Shown in pieces: positions 53,538 to 64,000 of a DNA stretch of 64,000 bases. The first letter of the stretch is position 1. Each line of letters begins with the position of its first letter. The DNA lies in the NCBI RefSeq assembly GCF_011386835.1, contig NC_088801.1, forward strand, positions 372,001-436,000, written 5' to 3'. The DNA is from Chrysemys picta bellii (Eukaryota; Chordata; Testudines; Emydidae). The position numbers were made by a program, and so were the translations under genes. Under the pieces are notes generated by a model, which saw only the letters and a list, made by a program, of their open reading frames with translations, was not told the origin of the DNA and searched no databases.

Positions 53538-53891
53538 GACCGAACTGAGCGGGGTCACTTTAGCCAGTGACCTGGGGAAGTTCGAACCTACCCCCGTTCC
53601 CATGGATGCCCCCGCATCCCTCCCATTCCTTGGTGAGAATTACACCAGGCCCCTCCAGTTTCACGCCCCCCCTTAGGTTGGGGTGCTTGATGGCACTCGC
53701 AGTTCGCATGTGGGAAGGTTTATGCGGCCTGTGCCCTTTCCCCACCCCCATACCTCTGGGGCTCCAACTGGGCTGTGGTCTTCTCCCAGCGCTCCAGTCT
53801 GGAGGTCTGTGCTTTGGGCTCTCTTGGTTTAGAGCCGCCCTTTTAACCTTGGCCACCCTCCGGAAAGGATCCTTTATGCTGGGCAAGGGTC

Positions 53892-54548
53892 CTAAAGCTG
53901 TTTTCCCCTTGTCCAGGCCTTCCTCCCCCTCTGACAGGGGTCACAGGATCCGCAGTACTGTCGGACAGTAACAAAGACCCCAGGCCAGTAAAAGCTCCGT
54001 AGCAGCCTCTGCTGGGTACGCCAGGTTCCCTGGTGCCCTGAGAGGGGAATGTCATGGGCCCGGCACAGCAGCTGGCGGCGATACTTCTGGGGTACCACCA
54101 ACTGCCTCCTGATCCCCCCTGACTCCATTTTCCCTGGGGGAGCCCATTCTCGGTACAGGAACCCCTTCTCCCACAGGAACCTTTTCCGGCCACCTCGTCC
54201 CATGGTCTGTACCGCATTGAGGTCGGCCAGGTCCCTTATCTTCCGCAAGGAGGGATCTCTCTGCAACTCGGCCTGGAACTCGGCAGCTAGGACAGGGATG
54301 GCCACCTGCTCTTTCTCGCCCGCTGGGTCCGAAGCTGCAGCCTCCCTGAGCCGTGTTCCTGGGCGTTCCCTCCCCACCAGGTTAGGGTCCTGCGCCTCAG
54401 GCAAGGCACCCCCCCCAAGGCCAGGGCGCAGCGCCCCTCGCCGGCTCTGACTGCGGGTCACAACCAGTGCCCTTTGGGGGTTGCTTGGCCAGTTCTCCAG
54501 GTCCCCCCCCATCAATACCTCAGTGGGCAAATACGGGTGTACCCCCAC
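53892..54548 (-). pseudogene. Gypsy protease end and integrase zinc-binding domain
   Basis: The frame begins with the end of the protease domain (HPYLPTEVLMGGDL, residues 4-17) and, after a Gly/Pro-rich linker, gives LAAEFQAELQRDPSLRKIRDL. It then gives an HHCC-type finger: H165, H172 in AHDIPLSGHQG, and C202, C205 in CGSCDPCQ. In gypsy elements of the usual order the RT would be found between these two parts; here only about 80 residues lie between. The frame ends at 53892 before the DDE core, where the rest of pol is missing. It starts one frame away from the preceding protease frame, because of an indel in a G run near 54568. Confidence 0.8.
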
Positions 54549-55257
54549 ATCCTTGGGGCCCTCCTTGGCCCCCCCACTTCAGGTGTACCCTTGCCACGGG
54601 CACTTTGACTGGTGTTCCGCCCACCCCCGTCAGGGTCAGGTAGGTGTTGGGCACCACCTGATCTGGGGCCACCACCTCGGGCCGGGCCAGCGTCACCTCT
54701 GCGCCCGTATCCCAGTATCCATTGACCTTCCTCCCATCCACCTCCAGGGGAACAAGGTACTCTCTCCGGAGGGACAGCCCCGCGCCTACCGTATAAACCA
54801 AAAACCCTGAGTCTGGAGCATCCTGCCCCCTAGAGGAGCTGGCCTGGAGCTCTCCTCCCTCCTTAGCAGGTGGTACTCTGCCAGCCCCCCTTCCCTGGGA
54901 ATGCTGCCTCTCTCCGGGCTGGGTCTCTACCCAGTCAACCCTCTGTGGGTTCGGTCTGCTCAGTCTGTCCCTGAGCCTGGGGCACTGGGCCCGTATGTGG
55001 CCTTTTTGGCCACAGTGGTAGCAGTCCATGTCCCATGGGTCCCCTTGAGTGGGTCGGATGGTCCTGATGCCGGATGTTCCCCTCTGATGGGTTTTTTCTG
55101 TATTTTCCCACGGGGAGGTCCCATGGTGACTCTCTCTCTGCGTTGTGGTGGGACTGTTCCTTTGGGACTCCTCCCTTCTATCTCCTGACCGGCTCTTTAC
55201 AAACTCATCGGCCAGCCGGCCTGCATGTCGCGGGTTCTCTGGCTTTCTGTCCACCAA
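54520..55257 (-). pseudogene. Gypsy gag end (zinc knuckle) and aspartic protease
   Basis: Residues 79-92 form a CCHC zinc knuckle (CYHCGQKGHIRAQC), the nucleic-acid-binding end of gag. An acidic/basic linker follows, then the retroviral-type aspartic protease with the active site WDTGAEV at 182-188. The first residues (VDRKPENPRHAGRLADEF) complete the SCAN-like capsid region begun in the gag frame. The reading runs on from gag after a TGA at 55348-55350, which would be Trp in an intact element. It changes frame near 54568 before the next domain. Confidence 0.85.
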
Positions 55258-55347
55258 CCACAGCCTCAGGTCGGATGGGCACCGCTCATACAGTTGCTCC
55301 AGTACCAGCAGTTTGACCAGGTCCTCCTTCGTCTGGGCCCCATCAGC

Positions 55348-56295
55348 TCACTTGCTGGCGTATCTTTCCATGCGGACGGCTAGTTGCAGATATGAGATCT
55401 CAGGGGTTTTATCCTGACTCCGGAACCTTTCCCGGTACATCTCAGGAGTCAGTCCAAACTCACGTAGCAGGGCCTTTTTGAATAGTTCGTAGTCCCCTTT
55501 CTCTGCCTCTTCCAGTTGGCGGTACAATGCCACGGCTTTGGGGTCCAGTAAGGGGGTAAGGACCCGGAGTCTGTCCGCGGGATCAACCCGGTGCAGCTCG
55601 CAGGCCGTCTCAAAGGCCTCCAGGAAGTCATCCATGTCCTCCCCCTCCTTGCGTGGGGCCAGGATGCACTTATCAAAGCTCCGGGCAGTCCTGGGTCCCC
55701 CCTCACTCACCGCAGCCGGGGGTTCGCGGCCCCTCAGTCTCGCCAGTTCCAGTTCATGCTGTCTCTGTCTCTCATTCTCCTCCCGTTCATGCTGACGCTG
55801 TCTCTCTTCATGCTGTCTCCATTTCTCTTTCTCCTCCCGTTCATGCTGACGCTGTCTCTCTTCATGCTGATGCTGTCTCTCTTCATGCTGTCTCTGTTGT
55901 TCACGATCCTCCAGCTCTCTCAGTTTTAGCTCTTTCTCCCATTCCAGCCAATTCCGCTCCACGGATGCCGAACGTCGCCGGGAGGATCCCCTGCTGGCCG
56001 GGGGGGTCACGGCGCCCTCGGTATTTGCTGGGCTCCTCCCCACCCTTCCCCTAGGCATAGGAAGGAGGGGTCTCGGGAAGCCCTCAGCAGCCGGCTGACC
56101 ACTCCCAGCTGGGACAGACACTGGTGCCTGCGCTGCATTTGCCAGGCTGCTTCCCTGAGACACAGGGATCAGTTCATTCGCGCGATCTTCCGCCTCCAGC
56201 CGGGCAATGAGCTGTTCTTTGGTGAGCCTCCCAATGCGCAGCCCCCTCTGCTTGCACAGCTCCACCAGGTCGCTCTTAAGCCGCTTGGCATACAT
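55348..56295 (-). pseudogene. Gypsy gag with SCAN-like capsid region
   Basis: The ATG at 56293-56295 opens a 315-codon frame. It has a basic N-terminus (YAKRLKSDLVELCKQ), a Pro/Gly-rich part, a coiled-coil tract of EERQRQHE units, and a capsid region from about residue 205 on: FDKCILAPRKEGEDMDDFLE, PLLDPKAVALYRQLEEA and TPEMYRERFRSQ. The C-part, continuing beyond the stop, has TKEDLVKLLVLEQLYERCP, which is very like the SCAN domain of vertebrate zinc-finger proteins. Gag assembles the particle. It is disrupted by TGA at 55348-55350 in the SCAN-like part. Confidence 0.85.
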
Positions 56296-56616
56296 CTTCC
56301 TGCTGCCACTCACCGGCCTGTGTGCTCACAGTTCCCCACAGTTCCCAGGGGGACCCCTAGTGTGCCAGCCCTTCTCGAGGTCACCACCTCTCTGCCAGGG
56401 TCGAGCTGCAGACTCCTCCGCCCCTGGGACCACTCGCTGCGATCCCCCCGGGGGACCCTGTTACCGCAAAAAGTCCTTCTCGCTGGTCACACACTCCCAG
56501 GGGTAATAACCGTCTCTCTCTCACTCTTCAGCACGCCTGGTCCCCGTCAATCCCCCTTCGTTTTACTGCTCCCCAGTCACTTACTGCAGGAAGCGCTGTC
56601 CACGGGGGTGCAGTAG

Positions 56617-56634
56617 ATCCCACCGCTGCCACCA
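56617..56634 (-). other. Primer-binding site, tRNA-Leu type
   Basis: The plus strand reads ATCCCACCGCTGCCACCA, identical over 18 bases to the 3' end of tRNA-Leu(AAG) including CCA, as I remember that tRNA. Two bases (GT) separate it from the LTR at 56637. Confidence 0.75.
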
Positions 56635-56636
56635 GT

Positions 56637-57100
56637 TGTCATGGAGTATTGGGGGACTCAGGGCCCTGCACCCCCGGCCTCCTGCGATTCACCATGACTC
56701 TCAGCCAGCCAGTAAAGCAGAAGGTTTATTTGGATGACAGGAATACAGTCCAGGACAGGTCTTGCAGGCACAGACAACAGGGACCCCCTCAGTTAGGTCC
56801 ATCTTGGGGTCCCAGGGCATCCCAGCCCCCCTTGGGAGGTCAGAGCAATCTCTGCCTCCCCACCATCTCACCACCCAGCTTCCCAGACTCTGCCTTCAGC
56901 GACCCCTCCCACAGCCTTTGTTCAGTTTCCCGGGCCAAGGTGTCACCTGGCCTCCAACCCCTTCCCGGGTTCTCATGTTACACGCTCAGGTATTCGCCTT
57001 CGGGCAGACTCAGACTCCCATCCCCCAATGCAGACTATCTTAGCCACACTCCCCTGTCAGCATTCACAGACCACAGTAAGAACAGGCCCAGTTCGTCACA
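56637..57100 (-). repeat. 5' LTR of the Gmr1-like element
   Basis: It runs TGTCATGG to TTCGTCACA (plus strand). Close to the 3' LTR, with small differences, including the central segment CCTTCGGGCAGACTCAGACT that the 3' LTR has in shortened form. The TSD GTTAG follows at 57101. Confidence 0.9.
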
Positions 57101-57137
57101 GTTAGTTATTCAAATAATTCTGGATGAAGAAAACTGT

Positions 57138-57637
57138 NNNNNNNNNNNNNNNNNNNNNNNNNNNNNNNNNNNNNNNNNNNNNNNNNNNNNNNNNNNNNNN
57201 NNNNNNNNNNNNNNNNNNNNNNNNNNNNNNNNNNNNNNNNNNNNNNNNNNNNNNNNNNNNNNNNNNNNNNNNNNNNNNNNNNNNNNNNNNNNNNNNNNNN
57301 NNNNNNNNNNNNNNNNNNNNNNNNNNNNNNNNNNNNNNNNNNNNNNNNNNNNNNNNNNNNNNNNNNNNNNNNNNNNNNNNNNNNNNNNNNNNNNNNNNNN
57401 NNNNNNNNNNNNNNNNNNNNNNNNNNNNNNNNNNNNNNNNNNNNNNNNNNNNNNNNNNNNNNNNNNNNNNNNNNNNNNNNNNNNNNNNNNNNNNNNNNNN
57501 NNNNNNNNNNNNNNNNNNNNNNNNNNNNNNNNNNNNNNNNNNNNNNNNNNNNNNNNNNNNNNNNNNNNNNNNNNNNNNNNNNNNNNNNNNNNNNNNNNNN
57601 NNNNNNNNNNNNNNNNNNNNNNNNNNNNNNNNNNNNN
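57138..57637. other. Assembly gap, exactly 500 N
   Basis: 500 consecutive N's. Left flank: an LTR retrotransposon frame. Right flank: the inside of a hAT/minisatellite. A round number suggests a placeholder of unknown size. Confidence 0.95.
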
Positions 57638-60600
57638 TTTGCTGCCCCCCCGCCCCCCCATATTGCCCCAGCCCTGGACTCTCCCCCCACTCACACCCCC
57701 TGCCATCCCAGCTCTGGCCCCCACCTGCACCTCCTGCCGCCCCAGCCCTGGGCTCTTCTCCCCCCACACACACCCGCACCCCCTGTGCCCCAGCCCTGGC
57801 CCCCACCTACACCTCCTGCCACCCCAGCCCTGGGCTCTTCTCCCCCCACACACCCCCGCACCCCCTGTGCCCCAGCCCTGGCCCCCACCTGCACCTCCTG
57901 CCGCCCCAGCCCTGGGCTCTTCTCCCCCCACACACCCGCACCCCCTGTGCCCCAGCCCTGGCCCCCACCTGCACCTCCTGCCACCCCAGCCCTGGGCTCT
58001 CCCTCCCCCGCACCTCCTGCCGCCCCAGCCCTGGCCCCCACCTGCATCTCCTGCCGCCCCAGCCCTGGGCTCTTCTCCCCCCACACACCCGCACCCCCTG
58101 TGCCCCAGCCCTGGCCCCCACCTGCACCTCCTGCCACCCCAGCCCTGGGCTCTCCCTCCCCCGCACCTCCTGCCGCCCCAGCCCTGGCCCCCACCTGCAT
58201 CTCCTGCCGCCCCAGCCCTGGGCTCTTCTCCCCCCACACACACCCGCACCCCCTGTGCCCCAGCCCTGGCCCCCACCTACACCTCCTGCCGCCCCAGCCC
58301 TGGGCTCTCCCTCCCCCGCACCTCCTGCCGCCCCAGCCCTGGCCCCCACCTGCATCTCCTGCCGCCCCAGCCCTGGGCTCTTCTCCCCCCACACACCCGC
58401 ACCCCCTGTGCCCCAGCCCTGGCCCCCACCTGCACCTCCTGCCACCCCAGCCCTGGGCTCTCCCTCCCCCGCACCTCCTGCCGCCCCAGCCCTGGCCCCC
58501 ACCTGCATCTCCTGCCGCCCCAGCCCTGGGCTCTTCTCCCCCCACACACACCCGCACCCCCTGTGCCCCAGCCCTGGCCCCCACCTGCATCTCCTGCCGC
58601 CCCAGCCCTGGGCTCTTCTCCCCCCACACACCCGCACCCCCTGTGCCCCAGCCCTGGCCCCCACCTGCATCTCCTGCCGCCCCAGCCCTGGGCTCTTCTC
58701 CCCCCACACACACCCGCACCCCCTGTGCCCCAGCCCTGGCCCCCACCTACACCTCCTGCCACCCCAGCCCTGGGCTCTTCTCCCCCCACACACCCCCGCA
58801 CCCCCTGTGCCCCAGCCCTGGCCCCCACCTGCATCTCCTGCCGCCCCAGCCCTGGGCTCTTCTCCCCCCACACACACCCACACCCCCTGTGCCCCAGCCC
58901 TGGCCCCCACCTACACCTCCTGCCACCCCAGCCCTGGGCTCTTCTCCCCCCACACACCCCCGCACCCCCTGTGCCCCAGCCCTGGCCCCCACCTGCATCT
59001 CCTGCCGCCCCAGCCCTGGGCTCTTCTCCCCCCACACACACCCGCACCCCCTGTGCCCCAGCCCTGGCCCCCACCTACACCTCCTGCCGCCCCAGCCCTG
59101 GGCTCTTCTCCCCCCACACACCCGCACCCCCTGTGCCCCAGCCCTGGCCCCCACCTGCACCTCCTGCCGCCCCAGCCCTGGGCTCTTCTCCCCCCACACA
59201 CACCCGCACCTCCTGCCGCCCCAGCCCTGGGCTCTCCCTCCCCCGCACCTCTGGCCACCCCAGCCCTGGCCCCCACCTGCATCTCCTGCCGCCCCAGCCC
59301 TGGGCTCTTCTCCCCCCACACACACCCGCACCCCCTGTGCCCCAGCCCTGGCCCCCACCTACACCTCCTGCCACTCCAGCCCTGGGCTCTTCTCCCCCCA
59401 CACACCCCCGCACCCCCTGTGCCCCAGCCCTGGCCCCCACCTGCATCTCCTGCCGCCCCAGCCCTGGGCTCTTCTCCCCCCACACACACCCGCACCCCCT
59501 GTGCCCCAGCCCTGGCCCCCACCTACACATCCTGCCACCCCAGCCCTGGGCTCTTCTCCCCCCACACACCCCCGCACCCCCTGTGCCCCAGCCCTGGCCC
59601 CCACCTGCACCTCCTGCCACCCCAGCCCTGGGCTCTTCTCCCCCCACACACCCGCACCCCCTGTGCCCCAGCCCTGGCCCCCACCTGCACCTCCTGCTGC
59701 CCCAGCCCTGGGCTCTCCCTCCCCCGCACCTCCTGCCGCCCCAGCCCTGGCCCCCACCTGCACCTCCTGCCGCCCCAGCCCTGGGCTCTCCCCGCCCTAC
59801 ACCTCCTGCCGCCCCAGCCCTGGGCTCTTCTCCCCCCACACACACCCGCACCCCCTGTGCCCCAGCCCTGGCCCCCACCTACACCTCCTGCCGCCCCAGC
59901 CCTGGGCTCTCCCCCAAAGAAAGAATTGGGGGGACTAAATGGACAGTGCCCCTCTCTATCTGAAGCCTAGCAAGGGAGGTATGTGGATCCCACTAGAATT
60001 TAAAATGAAAAGGAAGGGAGGGGAGGCTCTGGACCTGGGCAGCTTTAGATACAGTACCAGGCACGTAGGAGGATTTCCACTTCTGAGCCATGGAAGCAGA
60101 AATTGACTTTTCTTTTCCAGATTTAGCGAATATTCAGAAAGGGAATCTAGCACCTGCCTTCCAGATTTGAACACCTCAACATTCAGGAGTGCTCAAGCGC
60201 AATTTGGGCGGCTGTTACTTCATTTCTCCCAAATCAAATCTACTGATCCACTGTAACTTGCTGTAGAAAAAGTAGGATAAATTGAGCAAGAAATGCTTCC
60301 CAGTGGTTATTAGGACTGGAAAAGCCATTGCTTTTTTTTTTTTTTTTAGTTTTATTTGTTTAAAAGGAAGACAGTGATTTCATTGGCAAATTCCCCACAG
60401 AAACAAAGAATAGAACAAAAGAATAATAAAGGCACCTCAACTTTTCCTCATTTCTGTAGGACAGTCTTATAATATGCATCTAGATATCCTCCAATCACAC
60501 ATGCTGAAAATTGTTCCACTTTACTGCAGTTCTGTAACCATATGGGAACCAATCCTGTCTGTGTTCTGTGCACATCCAAAATTCCTGCTGAATGACCCGC

Positions 60601-60748
60601 CCTGGGAGTGAGTTACCAGTGACCCAGGGCTGGGGCAGCAGGAGGGTGCAGTTGGGAGTGGGGGGGGGGCGGGAGAGCCCAGGGCTGGGGTGGGGGTCAG
60701 CCAAAAAATTTTTTGCTTGAGGCAGCAAAAAACCTAGAGCCGGCCCTG
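57638..60748. mobile_element. Non-autonomous hAT with expanded minisatellite (right arm)
   Basis: It corresponds to 22973-24987. The right terminus CTAGAGCCGGCCCTG ends at 60748 and is followed by GCCCTGAC (60749-60756), the complement of the left arm's TSD. The other terminus is lost in the gap. The minisatellite spans about 57660-59915, with roughly 28 units against about 11 in the left arm. Confidence 0.85.
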
Positions 60749-60904
60749 GCCCTGACAGCCTCCTCTCCCCCCCCCCCCCCCGCCCCATTCCTTTGACCAG
60801 GCAAACCTGGCCTGGCAGCGTGGGGTCCCCTGGGGCACCCCCCCAGGAGCCCAACACCCCCCAACACGCCCCAGGCTGGGCAGGGCTGCTCTCCCTATAC
60901 AGGG

Positions 60905-61979
60905 TGTGACAATGCGGTTCTGGTGGAACCCAACTGAGAGTGCCAACTCAGGACAAATTGCTCAAACAGGGCAGTTACAGCCCAAGGCTGGGTTTTTTTC
61001 CACCTCTAAGGCAAACCAAACCAGCCAGACTAAGACTTCGGTCTCACCCCCTGGCTAACTGCAAGTCTCACAAGCAATCTCCTTAGACACCCCAGTTTCC
61101 CAGTATTACCACCAGTGCCACTCGTTATGGGGACAAATGGTTATGAAAACCAATACCCCAGTAAAAGAAAAAGGTTCTCCTGATCCCAAAGGACCAAGCC
61201 CCAGACCCAGGTCAATATACAAATCAGATCTTACCCACAAATCACGCTGTTGCCAATCCTTTAGAATCTAAAATCTAAAGGTTTATTCATAAAAGGAAAA
61301 AGATAGAGATGAGAGTTAGAATTGGTTAAATGGAATCAATTACATCCAGTAATGGCAAAGTTCTTGGTTCAGGCTTGCAGCAGCGATGGAATAAACTGCA
61401 GGTTCAAATCAAGACTCTGGAATACATCCCCCGCTGGGATGGGTCCTCAGTCCTTTGTTCAAAGCTTCAGCTTGTAGCAAAGTTCCTCCAGAGGTAAGAA
61501 GCAGGATTGAAGACAAGATGGAGATGAGGCATCAGCCTTATATAGTCTTTTCCAGGTGTAAGAACACCTTTGTTCTTACCGTGGAAAATTACAGCAAAAT
61601 GGAGTCTGGAGTCACATGGGCCAGTCCCTGCATACTTTGCTGAGTTACAAGGCGTATCTGCCTTCTCTCAATGGGTCCATTATATAGCTGATGGTCCTTA
61701 ATGGGCCATCAAGCAGGCTAGGCAGAGCTAACACCATGTTGTCTGGGATGTCACCCAGCAGCATAGCCTAAGTTTGAAATGCAGATAGTATAGAGCCAAT
61801 ATTCCTAACTTCAACTACAAAATTGATACATACATATAGACAGCATAATTATAACCAGCAAACCATAACCTTGTCTTAGACCCCCATTTGACCCCCTTTA
61901 CACAAGATCTGGGTGCCACTACAGGACCTTGGTTGCAACAATGATCTATATGGTCCCAGAGTATATCAATAACGTCACA
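60905..61979 (-). mobile_element. Solo LTR (right-arm copy)
   Basis: Inverted counterpart of 21764-22815, TGTGACAATGCGG to ATAACGTCACA, with CAGGG on both sides (60900-60904 and 61980-61984). It is 23 bp longer, mainly from a short insertion near 61125-61150 (ATGGGGACAAATGGTTATG). Confidence 0.85.
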
Positions 61980-62194
61980 CAGGGCGGGGGCACTCTCTCC
62001 CACACAGCTGGAGCCGGCTGCCCCAGGGTGGAGTGTGGGGCGGGGAACGGGCAGGGAGCTGCTGGCTCTGGGTGGGAGCGGCTGCAGCAGCAGGCAGCCT
62101 GCACATGGGGCAGGGCCCTGATGGGCGCTGGGGCATTGGTCTCCCCCTCGCCCCACGCTCTACGGGCACCTGGATCACATCCCGGTACCAGGGA

Positions 62195-62580
62195 ACCACG
62201 TGTGCGTCTGTCTGTCCATCCCCAGGGTCCGCATGCATCTGTCTGTCCATCCCCCCAGGTTTCGCATGGCCGTATGCATCTCTCTGTCTGTCCCTCCCCC
62301 AGGGACCACATGCGTCTGTCTGTCCATCCCCCCAGGTTTCGCATGGCCGTATGCATCTCTCTGTCTGTCCCTCCCCCAGGGACCACATGCGTTTGTCTGT
62401 CCATCCCCCCAGGTTTCGCATGGCCGTATGCATCTCTCTGTCTGTCCCTCCCCCAGGGACCACATGCGTCTGTCTGTCTCTCTGTCCACTGGGGGCTGCG
62501 TGCTTCTGTCTGTTTGTCCCTCAGGGACCATATGCCGGTTGGTGTCTGTCTGTCCATCCCCCAGTGTGGTCATTCTCCAC
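62195..62580. repeat. Minisatellite (right-arm copy)
   Basis: It is the counterpart of 21325-21550, but the long unit with GGTTTCGCATGGCCGTATGC is present three times rather than once. Confidence 0.8.
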
Positions 62581-62999
62581 CGGCTCTTTGTTAGCATTTG
62601 ACTCACTCCATTAACAGACGTCTATTGTGAGACACACAAAACCCACCGGCCCCCGGGGAGATGAGTGTCTCCCACCTGCTGTCGGGAACAGCTTGTCTCA
62701 CCGCGCGCTGCCTTTGAGTGACCTGCCTGTACCTGCAAGGCTGGAGAACACAATTTCCAGCAGATACACAGACGTCCCCACATAGTCGCCGCACTTACAT
62801 CTCACGATGACCAGTGTGACACAGGCTTTCAGCAGACGTTACATGACCCCGATGGTGAACCCAGGGGATCCCTGTACCCCATGTGCCCTGTGCCCTCTGC
62901 CAGCTGGCACCGAGAGGTCCGTGGGTCACAGACGTGACTAGCAGGAGGTGCTGGGGGTCATGGTGCAGGGGCACTGGCAGAGCCCTGGGGTTGCTGTAC

Positions 63000-63680
63000 G
63001 GAGTGTTTGGTAAGCTACAGACTGGGGGGCTGTACCCTGGAAAGCAGAGACGCTGACAGACACGTAGGGGTCAGAGTGGAGACGCATCTGACCGTGAGCT
63101 CCCCGTGCGATGCCTGGGCTGGATACACAGGGGAGAAGCGAGTGGGAGCAGGGAGGGGATTTTACCCGGAATATGGCACTGGGGAGACCGATACTGGAAT
63201 CCTGCCTCCAGTTCTGGGCTCCACATTAAAAAAAAAAACATTATAAATTGGGGCAGGTGCAGAAAGAGGCTCAGAAATGACTCGAGGGCTGCCGAAATCG
63301 CTGTGCCGTGGGAGCCGTACCGAGCTGGGTCTGCCCAGCTGAGCAGGGGGCAGAGGGAGAGGTGACGTGATGCGTGTGGAAGCCCCTCCCCAGGCAGATA
63401 CCAGCAGGCACTAGCTCCGGCGCTCTCATCTAGCGGAGATGGGACGAACCAGAGCCAACGGCTGGAAGCTGCAGCCCGACAAACTGAAATCAGAAACAAG
63501 GCACCGATTTGGAACAAGCTCCCAAGGGAAGGGTTGGAGTCTCCAGCTCCTGGTGGCGTCACATCCAGCCTGGGGCCTCCCTGGGGGGGGCTTTGGTGAA
63601 ACACAAAGTCCTGGGGGCTCAGCACAAGAGTAACTGGGCAAAATATTCCGGCCAGGGCTGTACAGGAACTCAGACTAGAT
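63000..63680 (+). pseudogene. Old CR1-like fragment (right-arm copy)
   Basis: Inverted counterpart of 20204-20900. It carries the CR1-like GDRYWNPASSSGLH and an A run (63228-63238). The frames are broken. Confidence 0.5.
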
Positions 63681-64000
63681 CAGGGGTAGGCAAACTTTTT
63701 GGCCCAAGGGCCACATCTGGGTGGGGAAATTGCATGCAGGGCCATGAATGTAGGGCTGGGGTGGGGGGGTTGGGGTGCAGGGAGGGGTGTGGTGTGGAGT
63801 GCAGTAGGGGCCTCAGGGCAGGGGGTTTGGGTGCAGGACGGGTGCAGCAAGGGGCTCAAGGCAGGGGTCTCAGGGCAGGGGTTTGGGGTGAGGGGTGCAG
63901 GAGAAGTTTGGGGTGCGCGAGGGGGTCTCAGGGCAGGGGTTTGGGGTGAGGGGTGCAGGAGGGGTTGGGGTGGGGGCTCCGGCCGGGCACTGCTTACCTG
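63681..64000. mobile_element. hAT element, start (right arm, runs off window)
   Basis: It begins CAGGGGTAGGCAAACTTTTTGG and is the inverted counterpart of the end of the hAT at 19511-20196; GACTAGAT precedes it as the probable TSD. Confidence 0.85.

Larger units (their letters stand above)
53069..57100 (-). mobile_element. Complete Gmr1-like Ty3/gypsy element, RT-less
   Basis: The 4032-bp element has two LTRs (53069-53522 and 56637-57100), a primer-binding site (56617-56634), a polypurine tract, gag, protease and an integrase zinc finger. The 5-bp TSD GTTAG is at 53064-53068 and 57101-57105. The reverse transcriptase, RNase H and integrase core are missing, so it could only move in trans. 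Confidence 0.9.
57638..64000 (-). repeat. Right arm of the inverted duplication
   Basis: Reverse complement of 24707-19879; continues past the window. It contains, in order, the hAT with minisatellite, the solo LTR, the GACAGACAGA minisatellite, the old CR1 fragment and the start of a hAT element. It is longer than its partner mainly because of tandem-repeat copy number. Confidence 0.9.

Noticed and set aside
56649..59970. Very long open frames (about 950-1100 codons) across the gap and the right-arm minisatellite
   Set aside because: They run through 500 N's and a tandem array whose units lack stops in several frames on both strands; the predicted proteins are monotonous Pro/Trp or Gly/Arg repeats.

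Overview
The window looks like a gene-poor, transposon-saturated stretch of a turtle (Testudines) nuclear genome. The evidence is the mix of repeats: abundant CR1 LINEs with 8-bp-type tail repeats, a tRNA-derived SINE with a CR1-like tail, Penelope-like elements (PLEs) with GIY-YIG endonuclease, many hAT-type non-autonomous elements with 8-bp target-site duplications (TSDs), SCAN-related Ty3/gypsy elements and several solo LTRs. The species call is inference from repeat types; no orthologue search was possible.

Host gene. One probable host gene lies on the minus strand between about 10.73 and 7.44 kb. An upstream exon (10733-9976) encodes an HExxH metallopeptidase-like domain resembling the M35/aspzincin group. 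A downstream exon (8327-7556) encodes an apolipoprotein-L-like membrane domain. A strong donor at 9976/9975 and an acceptor at 8328/8327 join the two in the same frame (510 codons including stop), so a metallopeptidase-APOL-like fusion is predicted. Its last 11 codons and stop come from a CR1 3' end.

Layout. 1-1.3 kb: the 5' end of a minus-strand Gmr1-like gypsy element. 1.3-7.5 kb: old CR1, MIR-like, L2-like and PLE remnants and one LTR-like block. 7.4-10.8 kb: the host gene with MITEs in its intron. 11.6-19.4 kb: one old plus-strand CR1 split by a solo LTR, a hAT MITE, a pile of gypsy LTR, PLE and a second LTR, and a further solo LTR. 19.9-24.7 kb: one arm of a large inverted duplication whose other arm (57.6-64 kb) starts directly at a 500-N gap. 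25-31 kb: two PLE insertions with TSDs, hAT MITEs and a solo LTR. 31.6-33.2 kb: remains of an autonomous hAT with a transposase pseudogene. 33.2-34.4 kb: a TE-free paralogue of part of the inverted arms. 34-41 kb: SINE, CR1 pieces, a TIR element split by an LTR, and a 1.7-kb G-rich minisatellite. 41.7-46.5 kb: a nearly intact CR1 with one frameshift. 48.4-49.9 kb: a dead gypsy pol whose integrase precedes its reverse transcriptase. 50.2-52.1 kb: CR1 split by two DNA transposons. 52.5-57.1 kb: an LTR retrotransposon interrupted by a complete 4-kb Gmr1-like element (LTRs, primer site, polypurine tract, TSD) that lacks reverse transcriptase. Then the gap and the second inverted arm.

The long open frames across 23.8-24.7, 38.7-40.3 and 57.7-59.9 kb are minisatellite artefacts, not genes. 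The observations most worth checking are the phase-compatible metallopeptidase/APOL-like gene, the Gmr1-type pol order, the inverted arms abutting a gap, and the repeated co-occurrence of hAT elements with GC-rich minisatellites.
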